The notes: generated from the letters alone by a model not told the origin. A DNA stretch of 64,000 nt from Runella slithyformis DSM 19594 (GCF_000218895.1 NC_015703.1:2679001-2743000); one strand, 5' to 3'. Counted from the stretch's first letter, positions 42,638 to 52,570 are shown. Translations and numbers: made by a program.

Positions 42638-45283
42638 TTATCTAAGTTGTTGTCCAATGGTAAAGTGAAATTGCGGACCACTGCGTTTTGTTTGTCCGGG
42701 CAGTGGGTCAAATCCGTACGCCCAGTCGATACCGATCAGTCCAAAGGCCGGCATAAAGATCCGTGCTCCCACCCCGGCCGAACGCTTGAGGTCAAAAGGA
42801 TTGAAATCTTTGTATTTTTTCTGCGGCGCATCCGTTCCCCAGTTGTTGCCGGCCTCGGCAAATACCAATCCAAAGATCGTAGCCGACGGGTTGAGTGAGA
42901 GTGGGTAGCGAAGTTCCATGACGTATTTGCTGTAGGCAACTCCCCCCAGACTTGAAGCCACTCCTGTATTGGTTGCACCGGTAGTTTGGGAAGCATCGGT
43001 GGTGCTCAAACGGTTATAGATCGGAACAAGCAAACGATCACCATACCCCCGCAGCCCGATGATATCCTGCGCCAACGCAAACATCCCAAAACCTGCCAAG
43101 CCCGATCCGCCAAGCACAAACCGTTCAAAAGGACTGATGGAGAGGTTCTGGTTGTATCTGCCCAAAAAGCCTAAGTGTGCTCGGGTACTGAGTACAAGTT
43201 TGCCCGCCACGGTCTGAAACCAACTGGCATCAAACATCCATTTATGGTATTCAACCCACTTATACCGACTTTCGTTAGTTGCAAAATTGGTTTGACCCGT
43301 GATGGCTGAATAAGGAGGTGTAAATGTTCCGCTCAAAGAGAATGAAGAACCTCCGCGAGGGAATTGTGGATTATCAATTGTATTTCGGGACAATGTTAAA
43401 TTGAGCGTCAGGTTATTTGAAACTCCGTTAGGATACCCAATTCCAAACAGGTCAAGGCTATCCATTCTGTAACGTTGATACGACAAAGCACTGCTCAACA
43501 CAAAATAGCGATCCGGTACTTTGAGTCGCTTCCCGAGTGAAACGGTTATTCCTGAGTTTCTGTAAGAGCCTAAAAACTTTAAGGCGGTATTATTGGAACG
43601 GATAAAAAAGTTGGACTGGTCTACAACCCGATATACTGTATGGCTTAAATTCACGCCAAACGTGACCGGTTTTTTTCCTCCAAGCCAAGGTTCGCTAAAA
43701 CTAAGCGTATATGTTTGAAACTGACGTCCACTGGCTTGAAAACGAATGGCTACTTTTTGACCGTCACCGGCAGGCAGCGGTTTCCACGCTTTTAGGTTAG
43801 TAATATTTTTGGTGGAAAAGTTGTTGAAAACCAATCCCAACGTACCGACAAATCCGATAAATCCACCCCAACCGCCGGAAAGTTCAATCTGGTCACTTGG
43901 TTTTTCTTCTACCGTGTACTCAATGTCAACCGTACCGTCTTCCGGGTGGGGGATAGGCTGGATACCGATTTTTTCGGCGTCAAAATACCCCAATTGTGAG
44001 AGTTGACGCTGTGTATTGATAATTTCTGTTTTGCTGAACTTCTGACCGGGCAACGTAAACAATTCACGCATTACCACGTGGTCGCTGGTTTTGGTGTTGC
44101 CGTTCAGAATGATTTTATTGATGGTTGCCTGTTTTCCTTCAAAAATGCGCATTTCAACGTCTATTGAGTCACCTTCAATGGACTTTTCAACGGGCCGACA
44201 GTTGTAGTACAAATAACCGTCATCCATATACAGTGAACTGACATCCTGACCCGGATTGGCTTCGAGGCGTTTTTGAATTTCTTCCGGATTATAAATATCC
44301 CCTTTTTTCAATCCGAATACCCTATTCAGCACTTCCGTAGAATGAAGGTAATTCCCTTCCCACGTTATGTTACGAATATAATAACGCGGACCTTCATCAA
44401 GATTTATGACCAGATCAATGGTTTTGCCGTCCGCATTCTGGATGATTGAATCAGAGGCGATCGTTGCATCTCTGAAACCGTTCTTATTATACAGTTCAAT
44501 AAGCTTCTCTTTATCTTCGTCGTATTTCTTGGGAATAAACTTAGAAGGAGTAAACAACCGCCCAAAACGCATTTGCTTGGTGGCTTTCATCTTGTTACGA
44601 AGCTTTTGCTCGTAAATCTCCGTCCGTCCGTTGAAAACGATCTGACGAATCTTGACTTTAGGCCCTTTCGATACAAAAATCTTGAGAGTGGCATTTCCGC
44701 GCGTAGAGTCCGTGATCTGGGCAATGCGCACTTTTACATTCAAAAAGCCTTTGTCCATAAAAAAACGTTTTACGGCCAACTGCGTGTTTTTGATCATCGT
44801 GCTGGAAATAATACGCCCTTTCGGAAGTTTGATTTTATCATTGAGGGATTCCTGCTCGCCCTTACGGATACCGTCATAGGTCACTTTGAATAAGCGTGAC
44901 TGCTCTTTGATATGAAGCTCCAGCCAAATTTGCTCACCTTCGATTTTGCGATAAAGCACTTCTACGTCCTCAAGAATTTTCTGGTCCATCAATTTTTTGA
45001 TGGCACCCGTAATCGCATCGCCGGGCACTTTGATCTTGTCGCCTATTTTTAGACCGGACATCGAGATCATGGAGTTGGGATCCAAAAACTGATTGCCGGT
45101 CACAACGATATCGGCAATCGTAAGCTCCTTGGGATTGGCGTAACTGATAGTTTCTTCAGCGGGGGTAGCAGCAGGCAAACCGCGTTGGCCGAGGCCCAAT
45201 TGCTGGGCCATTGCCGAGACGACAGTACACAAAAAAAGCGCCGCAAAAGTAGCTAAGCGGACGGGTTGGCTAAAATTTTTCAT
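42638..45283 (-). CDS. bamA: Outer-membrane protein assembly factor BamA
   Basis: 881 residues from MKNFSQPVRLATFAALF, which has a clear signal peptide; the ORF reaches 45310 without it. Five POTRA domains occupy about 50-440 (IADIVVTGNQFLDPNSM, VRQIVFNGRTEI, IRNITWEGNYLHS, INKIILNGNTKTSD). The Omp85 barrel (about 490-881) contains GGWGGFIGF, a WVEYHKWMFDASWF segment, FVLGGSGLAGFG, the conserved RGYGDR-type loop (IIGLRGYGDRL), and ends in FHFTIGQQLR. It inserts barrels into the outer membrane. It lies downstream of uppS in the common order. Confidence 0.96.
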   Translation of the reverse strand: MKNFSQPVRLATFAALFLCTVVSAMAQQLGLGQRGLPAATPAEETISYANPKELTIADIVVTGNQFLDPNSMISMSGLKIGDKIKVPGDAITGAIKKLMDQKILEDVEVLYRKIEGEQIWLELHIKEQSRLFKVTYDGIRKGEQESLNDKIKLPKGRIISSTMIKNTQLAVKRFFMDKGFLNVKVRIAQITDSTRGNATLKIFVSKGPKVKIRQIVFNGRTEIYEQKLRNKMKATKQMRFGRLFTPSKFIPKKYDEDKEKLIELYNKNGFRDATIASDSIIQNADGKTIDLVINLDEGPRYYIRNITWEGNYLHSTEVLNRVFGLKKGDIYNPEEIQKRLEANPGQDVSSLYMDDGYLYYNCRPVEKSIEGDSIDVEMRIFEGKQATINKIILNGNTKTSDHVVMRELFTLPGQKFSKTEIINTQRQLSQLGYFDAEKIGIQPIPHPEDGTVDIEYTVEEKPSDQIELSGGWGGFIGFVGTLGLVFNNFSTKNITNLKAWKPLPAGDGQKVAIRFQASGRQFQTYTLSFSEPWLGGKKPVTFGVNLSHTVYRVVDQSNFFIRSNNTALKFLGSYRNSGITVSLGKRLKVPDRYFVLSSALSYQRYRMDSLDLFGIGYPNGVSNNLTLNLTLSRNTIDNPQFPRGGSSFSLSGTFTPPYSAITGQTNFATNESRYKWVEYHKWMFDASWFQTVAGKLVLSTRAHLGFLGRYNQNLSISPFERFVLGGSGLAGFGMFALAQDIIGLRGYGDRLLVPIYNRLSTTDASQTTGATNTGVASSLGGVAYSKYVMELRYPLSLNPSATIFGLVFAEAGNNWGTDAPQKKYKDFNPFDLKRSAGVGARIFMPAFGLIGIDWAYGFDPLPGQTKRSGPQFHFTIGQQLR

Positions 45284-45438
45284 AGGTAGGTACACAATTC
45301 TTTCGCTCACGGTTCGGTATCAATTCTTTATAATTTCTTTGATGATAAGGTTTCCGGTCAATAACAAGGGAAAACAATGGTAGAAATCCGCGATAAGAGT
45401 ATAATTATCCAAAATGGTATAACGTCAAAACAGGTGCT

Positions 45439-46188
45439 TTATTTCGCATCACTCAGAATCTGTTCGCTCGTTTTGCCAAATCGACGTTCCCGCTGTTGAA
45501 ACGATAAAATAGCTTCGTGCAAATGGTTACGGCGAAAGTCGGGCCAAAATACATTGTCATAAAAATAGAGTTCGGCATAGGCCAATTGCCACAAGAGAAA
45601 GTTACTGATTCGGTGGTCGCCTCCGGTACGCAGCATCAGGTCTACTTCCGGACGGTCAATGGTCGACAGCTTGGAATTAAGGAGGTTTTCGGTAATATCT
45701 TCGGGACGCAGCGTACCTGCCTGTACTTCACGGGCAATTTGTTGGGTAGCCTGAACAATGTCCCATTTTCCGCTGTAACCGAGCGCTAAAATCAGATTAA
45801 GTCCCGTATTATTCTTTGTTTTATCAATGGCATCCTGCAATTCAAGCTGGCAGGATTTGGGAAGACTCTCCAGATCACCGATACTGTCCAGTTTGACATT
45901 GTTTTTTTGCAAAGTCGGCAACTCATCCCCAATGGTATGGACCAAAAGCTCCATCAACATCCTTACTTCGGTTTCAGGGCGGCCCCAATTTTCGGTCGAA
46001 AAGGCGTATAATGTCAAATAGTTGACTCCCAACTCAGCGCAGCCTTCCGTGGCTTCCCGTACGGCTTTGATGGCATTACGGTGTCCAAAGATCCGCATAG
46101 CGCCGCGTTGCTTGGCCCAACGCCCATTGCCGTCCATGATAATGGCAATGTGTTGAGGGAGTTTGGTACGGTCAATTTGCTCTTTCAT
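45439..46188 (-). CDS. uppS: Undecaprenyl diphosphate synthase
   Basis: 249 residues, normal for UppS. HIAIIMDGNGRWAKQRG (about 13-29) has the catalytic Asp, then HRNAIKAVREATEGC, TLYAFSTENWGRPETEV, and LMLRTGGDHRISNFLLWQLAYAELYF near 195. It condenses IPP onto FPP to give C55 lipid carrier for peptidoglycan and glycan assembly. A promoter with both TTG and TAACTTTG lies about 98 bp upstream. The convergent neighbour of this operon is corA, 4 kb on. Confidence 0.96.
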   Translation of the reverse strand: MKEQIDRTKLPQHIAIIMDGNGRWAKQRGAMRIFGHRNAIKAVREATEGCAELGVNYLTLYAFSTENWGRPETEVRMLMELLVHTIGDELPTLQKNNVKLDSIGDLESLPKSCQLELQDAIDKTKNNTGLNLILALGYSGKWDIVQATQQIAREVQAGTLRPEDITENLLNSKLSTIDRPEVDLMLRTGGDHRISNFLLWQLAYAELYFYDNVFWPDFRRNHLHEAILSFQQRERRFGKTSEQILSDAK

Positions 46189-46285
46189 TACAAGGGATAT
46201 TGAGTCGTTTCGTTTGTCAATCAGGATTGAATAAAAATAAAATGTAAGATTCCTGATTGATAGTTGACGACTAAAAATTGGGCAG

Positions 46286-46314
46286 CAAAGTTAGAGAAAT
46301 TATCACGGATTCAA
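46286..46314 (-). promoter_or_regulatory. Promoter TTG-N18-TAACTTTG for uppS
   Basis: Minus strand: TTG at 46314-46312 and TAACTTTG at 46293-46286, 18 bp apart, matching the Bacteroidota consensus. About 98 bp from the uppS ATG. Confidence 0.65.
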
Positions 46315-46341
46315 AACGCCCCAACCGGTTGAATTTGAGTA

Positions 46342-47727
46342 TCAGACCTTCTTGTTTTTCCATTTACCGCGTTTAAAAAGAACAATTCCCACTACCGCCA
46401 GTAATGATTCGCTGAAAGCAACGGAGGTATAGACGCCTTCGGGGCCCAGATTCATTTTTTTTGCCAGTACGTATGCCAGCGGGATTTCGACCGCCCAAAA
46501 ACAAAACAGGTTCATCAACGTAGGCGTAAGGGTATCGCCGGCTCCGTTGAACGACTGACTGATGACCATGCCGTAGGCAAAAAATAAATAGCCTAAACAA
46601 ACGATACGTAAGCAGTTAACGCCTGTATTGACCGTGATCGGGTCGGCATTGAACCATGAAATGATAGGGCGCGAGAAAATAAAAAAGACAATGGCCACCA
46701 CAGCCAGAAAAAGAAAATTGAGAAAAGCCGCCCGCCAGACCGATGCCTCGGCACGGTCGGGTTTGTTGGCTCCGAGATTTTGGCCAACCAACGTTGCGGC
46801 GGCGTTGGCCATGCCCCACGAAGGTAAAATGGTAAATACAATGATACGAATGGCAATGGTGTAACCTGCGACAATACTTGGCCCGAAGTCCGAAAGAATA
46901 CGCGTCAGAAATACCCAACTGGCCGACGCGATGAGAAATTGGCTCGTTCCGCCCGCCGCTACGCTCAGCAGATTACGGATGATGCCGATGTGGACTTTGA
47001 ACTGCGAAGCCAACACCTGAATTGTGCCTTTGGTTTTGGCAAGGGCATTCAGTTGATAGAGTACGCCGATGGTACGCCCGATGGTAGTGGCCATGGCTGA
47101 CCCTGCCACCCCAAATGCCGGAACGGGTCCTAATCCGAAAATAAAGAGCGGGCACAGCACGATGTTGATGCCGTTGGCAATCCAGAGGGAACGCATCGCT
47201 ACGGCGGCATCGCCGCCCCCGCGCAGTACACCGCTCAGGGTATAGAGCAACATGATGGCCGGACTGCTCGCAAAAATGATCCGTGTAAAGTCAGCCCCGG
47301 AAGCAATCAGTGCCGGCGAGCCACCCATGGCCCGTAAAATAGCTTCGGCCCCCAAAAAACCCGAAAGGCCCATGACGACCCCCAACCCCAATGAAACCAG
47401 TATTACCTGTGCAGCGGCATGTCCGGCTTCAATAAACTGTTTTTCTCCCACCCGTCGGGCCACAATGGCAGTAGCGGCCGTGCTTAATCCGATGGCAACG
47501 GAATAGACCAATGTGAGTACCGATTCGGTGAGACCTACGGTAGCAATGGCATCCGTACTGATTTTGGAAACAAAAAAAACATCGACCACTGCAAACAGCG
47601 ACTCCATGACCATTTCAAGGATCATGGGCACCGAAAGCAGAAAAATGGCACGATTGATACTGCCCGAAGTGTACTCCTGTTCTTCGCCTTTAAGGGCTTG
47701 GAGTAATAACGTGAAAATTTTCCGCAT
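46342..47727 (-). CDS. MATE-family multidrug efflux transporter
   Basis: 461 residues with twelve predicted membrane spans. The N-terminus has INRAIFLLSVPMILEMVMESLFAVVDVFFVSKI, and the two-fold repeat typical of MATE proteins is visible (FGVAGSAMATTIGR and LGPEGVYTSVAFSES). It exports drugs or metabolites with Na+ or H+. The gene is on the same strand as uppS, 153 bp upstream. Substrate unknown. Confidence 0.92.
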   Translation of the reverse strand: MRKIFTLLLQALKGEEQEYTSGSINRAIFLLSVPMILEMVMESLFAVVDVFFVSKISTDAIATVGLTESVLTLVYSVAIGLSTAATAIVARRVGEKQFIEAGHAAAQVILVSLGLGVVMGLSGFLGAEAILRAMGGSPALIASGADFTRIIFASSPAIMLLYTLSGVLRGGGDAAVAMRSLWIANGINIVLCPLFIFGLGPVPAFGVAGSAMATTIGRTIGVLYQLNALAKTKGTIQVLASQFKVHIGIIRNLLSVAAGGTSQFLIASASWVFLTRILSDFGPSIVAGYTIAIRIIVFTILPSWGMANAAATLVGQNLGANKPDRAEASVWRAAFLNFLFLAVVAIVFFIFSRPIISWFNADPITVNTGVNCLRIVCLGYLFFAYGMVISQSFNGAGDTLTPTLMNLFCFWAVEIPLAYVLAKKMNLGPEGVYTSVAFSESLLAVVGIVLFKRGKWKNKKV

Positions 47728-47781
47728 GGCTGTAGTTTAAAGCATTTTGAACGATTCATATTCGTCGTTCATACTGCGAAT

Positions 47782-48696
47782 TTACGAACTTTTTATGGTC
47801 CATACTGCAATACGTTTGTCATCACCGGCCGAAACCAATTGATTTTCGACCCCTGACCAAAGGAGTTTATTGATGGAGGTTCCGTGGCCTGCGTGCCGGG
47901 CACGGTCGATGACTTTCAGCAACCGAAAGGTCTCAGCATCCCATATTTTAATGGATTTATCCATGCTGCAGGTAGCTGCCCATCGTGCGTCGGGGCTATA
48001 AACGATGTGATTGATGGCAAATAAATGAGCCACCACATCCTGATGCAATTGATAGTTGTCGGTCACATTCCATACTTTCAAATGGGCATCCCGGCTGCCC
48101 GACAATAAATAGCGGCCATCGGGTGAGTAGTGTACTGTAAAAACCGAATTGGTATGTGATACCAACGTATGATGCAGAAGATGGTCGTCAAGTCCGAAGA
48201 TTCGGATTGTGTGGTCGCTGTACCCAACGGCAAATTCGCGGCTAACGGGATTGATACTGATGCATCGGGCACTTTGCGCGCCCGCTTTCAAATGCTTCCG
48301 AACGGCAAACCGGTCTTTATCCATCACGGTTACGACGCCGTCAGAAAGTGCAATAAAGGCTTGGTCTTCAAAGAACTGAATATCAAAAATAGCGGCCGAA
48401 GTGAGTCGAATGGAGGAGATCGTCTGTTTTTCGTAAGGAGCAATGCGTTGAATTCCTTCGTAATTTTGCCCGACCCAAAGTTGGTTATCCGCCGAGTCAT
48501 ACGCAATCGCATAGACAGAAGCGGGGACCTGTGCCACTACTTCCCCCCAATCCGGACGGGCCAAGTCCCATTGTACTACCATACCATCGCCGCCGGCCGA
48601 AAAAAAGTGATTCGGTCGAAGGGCCGGTTGGAGTGTATACACACAATCGCGATGACCGGAAAAAGTATCTGTTTTTTGAACGCTAAGTTTTGTCAT
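47782..48696 (-). CDS. WD40-repeat protein
   Basis: 304 residues with about seven WD-like repeats of 38-42 residues: FSGHRDCVYTLQP...VVQWDLA, LVSHTNSVFTVHYSPDGRYLLSGSRDAHLKVWNV, VVAHLFAINHIVYSPDARWAATCSMDKSIKIWD, and INKLLWSGVENQLVSAGDDKRIAVW. This predicts a cytoplasmic seven-bladed propeller without enzymatic motifs. It may be a scaffold. It is divergent from the phosphopantetheinyl transferase gene. Confidence 0.9.
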   Translation of the reverse strand: MTKLSVQKTDTFSGHRDCVYTLQPALRPNHFFSAGGDGMVVQWDLARPDWGEVVAQVPASVYAIAYDSADNQLWVGQNYEGIQRIAPYEKQTISSIRLTSAAIFDIQFFEDQAFIALSDGVVTVMDKDRFAVRKHLKAGAQSARCISINPVSREFAVGYSDHTIRIFGLDDHLLHHTLVSHTNSVFTVHYSPDGRYLLSGSRDAHLKVWNVTDNYQLHQDVVAHLFAINHIVYSPDARWAATCSMDKSIKIWDAETFRLLKVIDRARHAGHGTSINKLLWSGVENQLVSAGDDKRIAVWTIKSS

Positions 48697-48793
48697 TTTT
48701 GAAAAAGGACCGCCAACGTGACGTTGGATATGTGTAAAATTACGGGTTATCTTTACGCCTTACACTATACAAGTACAGGATAACTCTATTATA

Positions 48794-49429
48794 ATGCCCT
48801 TGGTTCGACAATGGACAGTTTTTGATGACTGTGAAATTTTAGTTTGGCAAATTGGTGAGTCCCCTGAGAAGTTGCTTAAGGAGCTGATTGTGACCGCCGA
48901 AGAGTGGGAGGAGTTTAAAACCATTTCGCATCCCCAAAAACAATTGGAGTGGCTGACCGGGCGGCGAGCCATGCAGGTGTTGGTAGAAAGTACAGGCGGG
49001 TGCTATAAAGGAATGCTCAAAGACGAATATGGGAAGCCTCATTTAAAGCACCGGATCGCTGAAGTGTCCCTCACGCATACGCTCCGATACGTAGGGGTGA
49101 CATTGCACCCCGTTAAATCTCTCGGAATTGATATGGAGCGCATGGCCGATAAGTTGGCCCGAGTGGCGCCCAAGTTCTTATCCGAAGAGGAAAAAGAACA
49201 CGCGCAAATGGAGTTGTCCAAATTGGTGACCTATTGGTGCGCCAAAGAGGCACTCTATAAACTGCACGGCACCCGACAGCTGAGTTTTAAAGACCACATA
49301 GCTGTCGAGGCCTTTCAGGACACGGATGCTTATGTGCAGGGCTCGATCGGTTTTAACGACCTTCCCCGGCAATTTCACCAACTGCACCGGTTTTGGGTCG
49401 AGGATTTCTGCGGGGTGGTGGCGGTATAA
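48794..49429 (+). CDS. 4'-phosphopantetheinyl transferase (Sfp type)
   Basis: 211 residues. The N-terminal part has WLTGRRAMQVLVES and VSLTHTLRYVGVTLHP. The magnesium and catalytic motifs are LGIDMERM (Asp and Glu near 114-118) and WCAKEALYKLHG near 150 (WxxKEAxxK). It transfers phosphopantetheine from CoA to a carrier-protein serine, such as fatty-acid ACP or a secondary-metabolite carrier. No polyketide or NRPS gene is seen here, so it is probably the housekeeping enzyme. Confidence 0.9.
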   Translation: MPLVRQWTVFDDCEILVWQIGESPEKLLKELIVTAEEWEEFKTISHPQKQLEWLTGRRAMQVLVESTGGCYKGMLKDEYGKPHLKHRIAEVSLTHTLRYVGVTLHPVKSLGIDMERMADKLARVAPKFLSEEEKEHAQMELSKLVTYWCAKEALYKLHGTRQLSFKDHIAVEAFQDTDAYVQGSIGFNDLPRQFHQLHRFWVEDFCGVVAV

Positions 49430-49435
49430 CGGGGG

Positions 49436-50284
49436 TTATTCCGGCAGCGGCTCATTCAAAATAGCTGCCATCTTTTCTATTTCATTGACCTTATCATTAT
49501 CTCCCGTTTTTTCAAAAGCCAGCGTTAGATTGCGCAGCACGCGTTTGAGAATGTCAAGGTTGCTGCACGGCTGGTAAAAAGTCTCGTTGGTTTTGAGATT
49601 CAATTGTGCAATATAATGGTCAATGTCGGAACGCATAAAGACAAGCCCCTTATTGAATACATTGATGTAAAACTGAATCGAATCCTGCTTGTACGTTAAC
49701 ACAAATAAATTGGGTAGGTTAACGCCGTAAACGGGCATATTGAGCCGTTGCGCAATGATCATATAAATGCAGCAAAGGGAGATCGGATTGCCCTTCCTGG
49801 TATCCAATACCACATTGATCATGGAATTGCCGGCCGAATGGAAATTCTTGGTATTGGAGCCAAACTTTAATTTTGAAAAAAAGACGTGGTTCAGAGCCCT
49901 GATTTGATCGATCGGGTGCATATCAATCTTAAATTCAAGCCAGGTTTCATAATAAAACTGTTCAAAATCGCTGCGAATTTTTTCCAATGACAGGTCCGGA
50001 TACTGGTAGGTAGCCACGATCCACAGCCCTTCCAAAAGGTCAACTGCTCCTCCGTTGTGCCAATTTGTTAAGCGTTCGAGGGTCAACACATACTGAAGTT
50101 CATGAATCAGCTCTTCGATCTTTCGCTGTACGTCAGGGCTAAAGCCCGCACTTTCCCACTCATTTTCTAAGAAAGGAATGATTTTTCCTCCCTGCTGCCT
50201 GATTTCGCGTTCAACCAAACGAGATACTTCCTGGTCGTCATCGTCGAGTAGCGAAACCAGCGCTTTGATTTCTTGCTCTGTCAT
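49436..50284 (-). CDS. SirB1/transglutaminase-like family protein
   Basis: 282 residues from MTEQEIKALVSLL; the longer frame to 50341 adds non-family residues. The transglutaminase-like SirB1 N-terminal domain contains ALNHVFFSKLKFGSNTKNFHSAGNSMINVVLDTRKGNPISLCCIYMIIAQRLNMPVYGVNLPNLFVL. In this family the usual transglutaminase triad has diverged; here Cys is retained in SLCC. A C-terminal TPR-like part ends in the chain. Cytoplasmic, function unclear. Divergent from galE by 93 bp. Confidence 0.8.
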   Translation of the reverse strand: MTEQEIKALVSLLDDDDQEVSRLVEREIRQQGGKIIPFLENEWESAGFSPDVQRKIEELIHELQYVLTLERLTNWHNGGAVDLLEGLWIVATYQYPDLSLEKIRSDFEQFYYETWLEFKIDMHPIDQIRALNHVFFSKLKFGSNTKNFHSAGNSMINVVLDTRKGNPISLCCIYMIIAQRLNMPVYGVNLPNLFVLTYKQDSIQFYINVFNKGLVFMRSDIDHYIAQLNLKTNETFYQPCSNLDILKRVLRNLTLAFEKTGDNDKVNEIEKMAAILNEPLPE

Positions 50285-50347
50285 ACGGTGTGATTTGGCG
50301 TTGTTGGCGATAAATAAAAACAATTTTTTTTCAGCGCCCAAATTTTA

Positions 50348-50355
50348 TAGTTTTG
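50348..50355 (+). promoter_or_regulatory. -7 box TAGTTTTG before galE
   Basis: TAGTTTTG, 22 bp before the galE ATG. Confidence 0.45.
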
Positions 50356-50377
50356 TTACTCACTTTTTACTCAATAT

Positions 50378-51400
50378 ATGAAAATATTAGTTACGGGCGG
50401 GGCCGGCTTTATTGGCTCACATACAGTGGTTGAATTACAAAAGTCGGGCTTTGAACCTGTTATTATTGACAATTTCAGCAATTCTGAGGAAAAAGTACTG
50501 GAAGGGCTCGAAAAAATAATCGGGAAGCCGGTGGTATGCTATAAGGCAGACTGCAATGATGAAGCGGCTTTGCGCCAACTGTTTGAAAAAGAAAACATAG
50601 AAGGGGTGATTCATTTTGCGGCCAACAAAGCCGTGGGGGAATCGGTCGAAAATCCGCTTCTTTATTATGGAAACAACATTGGTACAACCGTTTTGCTGTT
50701 GAAGCTGATGAAGGAGTTTGAGGTACATAATTTTGTATTCTCTTCTTCGTGTACGGTCTATGGGCAACCCGACCAATTGCCCGTAACGGAGGCGACTCCT
50801 CGTCAGGAGGCGGCATCACCGTATGGCAACACCAAGAAAATCTGCGAGGATATTATCCGTGATTTTATTTTTTCAAAGCCTTCCATGAAAGCGATTGCGT
50901 TGCGTTATTTTAACCCCATCGGGGCGCATGAGACCGCTGAAATAGGGGAGTTGCCGCGCGGAGTTCCGAGCAATCTGGTGCCGTACATTACCCAAACCGC
51001 CGCCGGACTGCGTCAGAAACTGACCGTTTTCGGCAGCGATTACAATACGCCCGACGGGACCTGCATCCGTGATTTTATTCACGTGGTAGATCTGGCCAAA
51101 GCGCACGTAAAAGCATTGGAATTGCTGGCCGGAGTGCAGGAGGAAAATTTCTACGATGTATTCAATATCGGTACGGGAGAGGGAGTGACGGTTTTGCAAT
51201 TGATCAAGACGTTTGAAGAAGTCAATAACCTGAAACTGAACTATAGTATCGGACCGCGTCGGCCGGGAGATGTGGAGCAGATCTATGCGCAGGTAGATAA
51301 ATCGCGGGAAGTGATGAAATGGCAGACCGAAAAGACCCTGGAAGATTCATTGCGTGATGCGTGGCGTTGGGAACAAAAATTAGCAACTCGAAAAAAATAG
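50378..51400 (+). CDS. galE: UDP-glucose 4-epimerase
   Basis: 340 residues. The Rossmann NAD motif is GGAGFIGSHT (7-16). SSSCTVYGQPDQLP follows near 120, and the catalytic pair is in SPYGNTKKICED (Tyr-x3-Lys). NPIGAHETAEIGE and RPGDVEQIYAQVDKSREV match the GalE family tail. It interconverts UDP-glucose and UDP-galactose for glycan synthesis. The next gene, 40 bp downstream, makes dTDP-sugars, so both feed envelope glycans. Confidence 0.95.
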   Translation: MKILVTGGAGFIGSHTVVELQKSGFEPVIIDNFSNSEEKVLEGLEKIIGKPVVCYKADCNDEAALRQLFEKENIEGVIHFAANKAVGESVENPLLYYGNNIGTTVLLLKLMKEFEVHNFVFSSSCTVYGQPDQLPVTEATPRQEAASPYGNTKKICEDIIRDFIFSKPSMKAIALRYFNPIGAHETAEIGELPRGVPSNLVPYITQTAAGLRQKLTVFGSDYNTPDGTCIRDFIHVVDLAKAHVKALELLAGVQEENFYDVFNIGTGEGVTVLQLIKTFEEVNNLKLNYSIGPRRPGDVEQIYAQVDKSREVMKWQTEKTLEDSLRDAWRWEQKLATRKK

Positions 51401-51440
51401 TTACGTAAAGCCGGAATACCAAAAATTTATTCTCAACACT

Positions 51441-52496
51441 ATGCAAAAAATACTTATCACCGGAGGGGCGGGCTTCATTGGGTCACATGTAGTACGACGA
51501 TTTGTGACGCAATACCCTTCTGCCCAAATTGTCAATTTGGATGCCCTTACCTATGCCGGTAACTTAGCTAACCTGACCGATATCGAGCATCAGCCCAATT
51601 ATACGTTTGTCAAAGGAGATATTACCGACGCAGCGTTTATTGACGAGCTTTTCAACGCCCATGATTTTACGGGCGTGGTTCATTTGGCGGCCGAGTCGCA
51701 CGTAGACCGCTCTATTTCTGACCCCATGGCGTTTGTAATGACCAATGTGATCGGTACGGTGAATTTGCTCAATGCGGCCCGTATCGCCTGGAAAGGCAAA
51801 GAAGAAGGGCGTCGTTTTTATCATGTTTCGACTGATGAAGTCTATGGGGAATTGCATGACCCTAAAGAGTTTTTTGTTGAAACCACAAGCTACGACCCGC
51901 GCTCGCCGTATTCGGCCTCCAAAGCCTCGTCTGATCATTTTGTGCGGGCGTATCATAATACGTACAAATTGCCGGTGGTGATTTCTAACTGTTCCAACAA
52001 CTACGGACCCAACCATTTTCCCGAGAAGTTGATTCCGCTGATGATCAATAATATTCGCAACAATAAGCCTTTGCCGGTCTATGGCAAGGGAGAAAACGTA
52101 CGGGATTGGCTGTACGTGGAAGATCATGCGCGTGCCATTGATTTGATCTTCCATGAAGGTGTCAACGGAGAAACGTATAATATCGGAGGCTGCAATGAGT
52201 GGAAAAACCTGGATTTGGTGTTTTTATTGTGTAAAGTAATGGATGAGAAATTAGGAAGGCCCGAAGGGACTTCCGCGCAGTTGATCACCTACGTGACCGA
52301 CCGCGCCGGCCATGACCTGCGCTATGCCATCGATCCTTCCAAACTGATGAATGCATTAGGCTGGAAACCGTCGGTTACGTTTGAAGAAGGGCTGGAAAAA
52401 ACGGTTCAATGGTATTTGGATAACCAAAAATGGTTGGATGATGTGACCTCCGGCAATTATCAGAAGTACTATGACGGGATGTATGTAGATCGTTAA
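51441..52496 (+). CDS. rfbB: dTDP-glucose 4,6-dehydratase
   Basis: 351 residues. Rossmann motif GGAGFIGSHVVRRFV; HLAAESHVDRSISDP near 80 is diagnostic for RfbB; VSTDEVYGEL has the catalytic Thr-Asp-Glu, and YSASKASSDHFVRAY the Tyr-x3-Lys. NNYGPNHFPEKLIPL, then RDWLYVEDHA follow. It produces dTDP-4-keto-6-deoxyglucose, the precursor of rhamnose and other deoxy sugars. rfbA, C and D are not in the window. A very long palindrome follows the stop. Confidence 0.96.
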   Translation: MQKILITGGAGFIGSHVVRRFVTQYPSAQIVNLDALTYAGNLANLTDIEHQPNYTFVKGDITDAAFIDELFNAHDFTGVVHLAAESHVDRSISDPMAFVMTNVIGTVNLLNAARIAWKGKEEGRRFYHVSTDEVYGELHDPKEFFVETTSYDPRSPYSASKASSDHFVRAYHNTYKLPVVISNCSNNYGPNHFPEKLIPLMINNIRNNKPLPVYGKGENVRDWLYVEDHARAIDLIFHEGVNGETYNIGGCNEWKNLDLVFLLCKVMDEKLGRPEGTSAQLITYVTDRAGHDLRYAIDPSKLMNALGWKPSVTFEEGLEKTVQWYLDNQKWLDDVTSGNYQKYYDGMYVDR

Positions 52497-52506
52497 GTTT
52501 TCTATT

Positions 52507-52562
52507 CTACCCACAAAACGACAAAGGGACTGCATGCAGTCCCTTTGTCGTTTTGTGGGTAG
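52507..52562. terminator. 56-bp perfect palindrome, terminator between convergent genes
   Basis: 28-bp arms from CTACCCACAAAACGACAAAGG to the centre ACTGCA/TGCAGT, with no loop at DNA level. It lies 11 bp after the rfbB stop and 9 bp before the stop of the giant surface protein. In RNA either strand folds into a hairpin ended by an ACTGCATGCAGT top. Confidence 0.9.
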
Positions 52563-52570
52563 GTTGGTAG

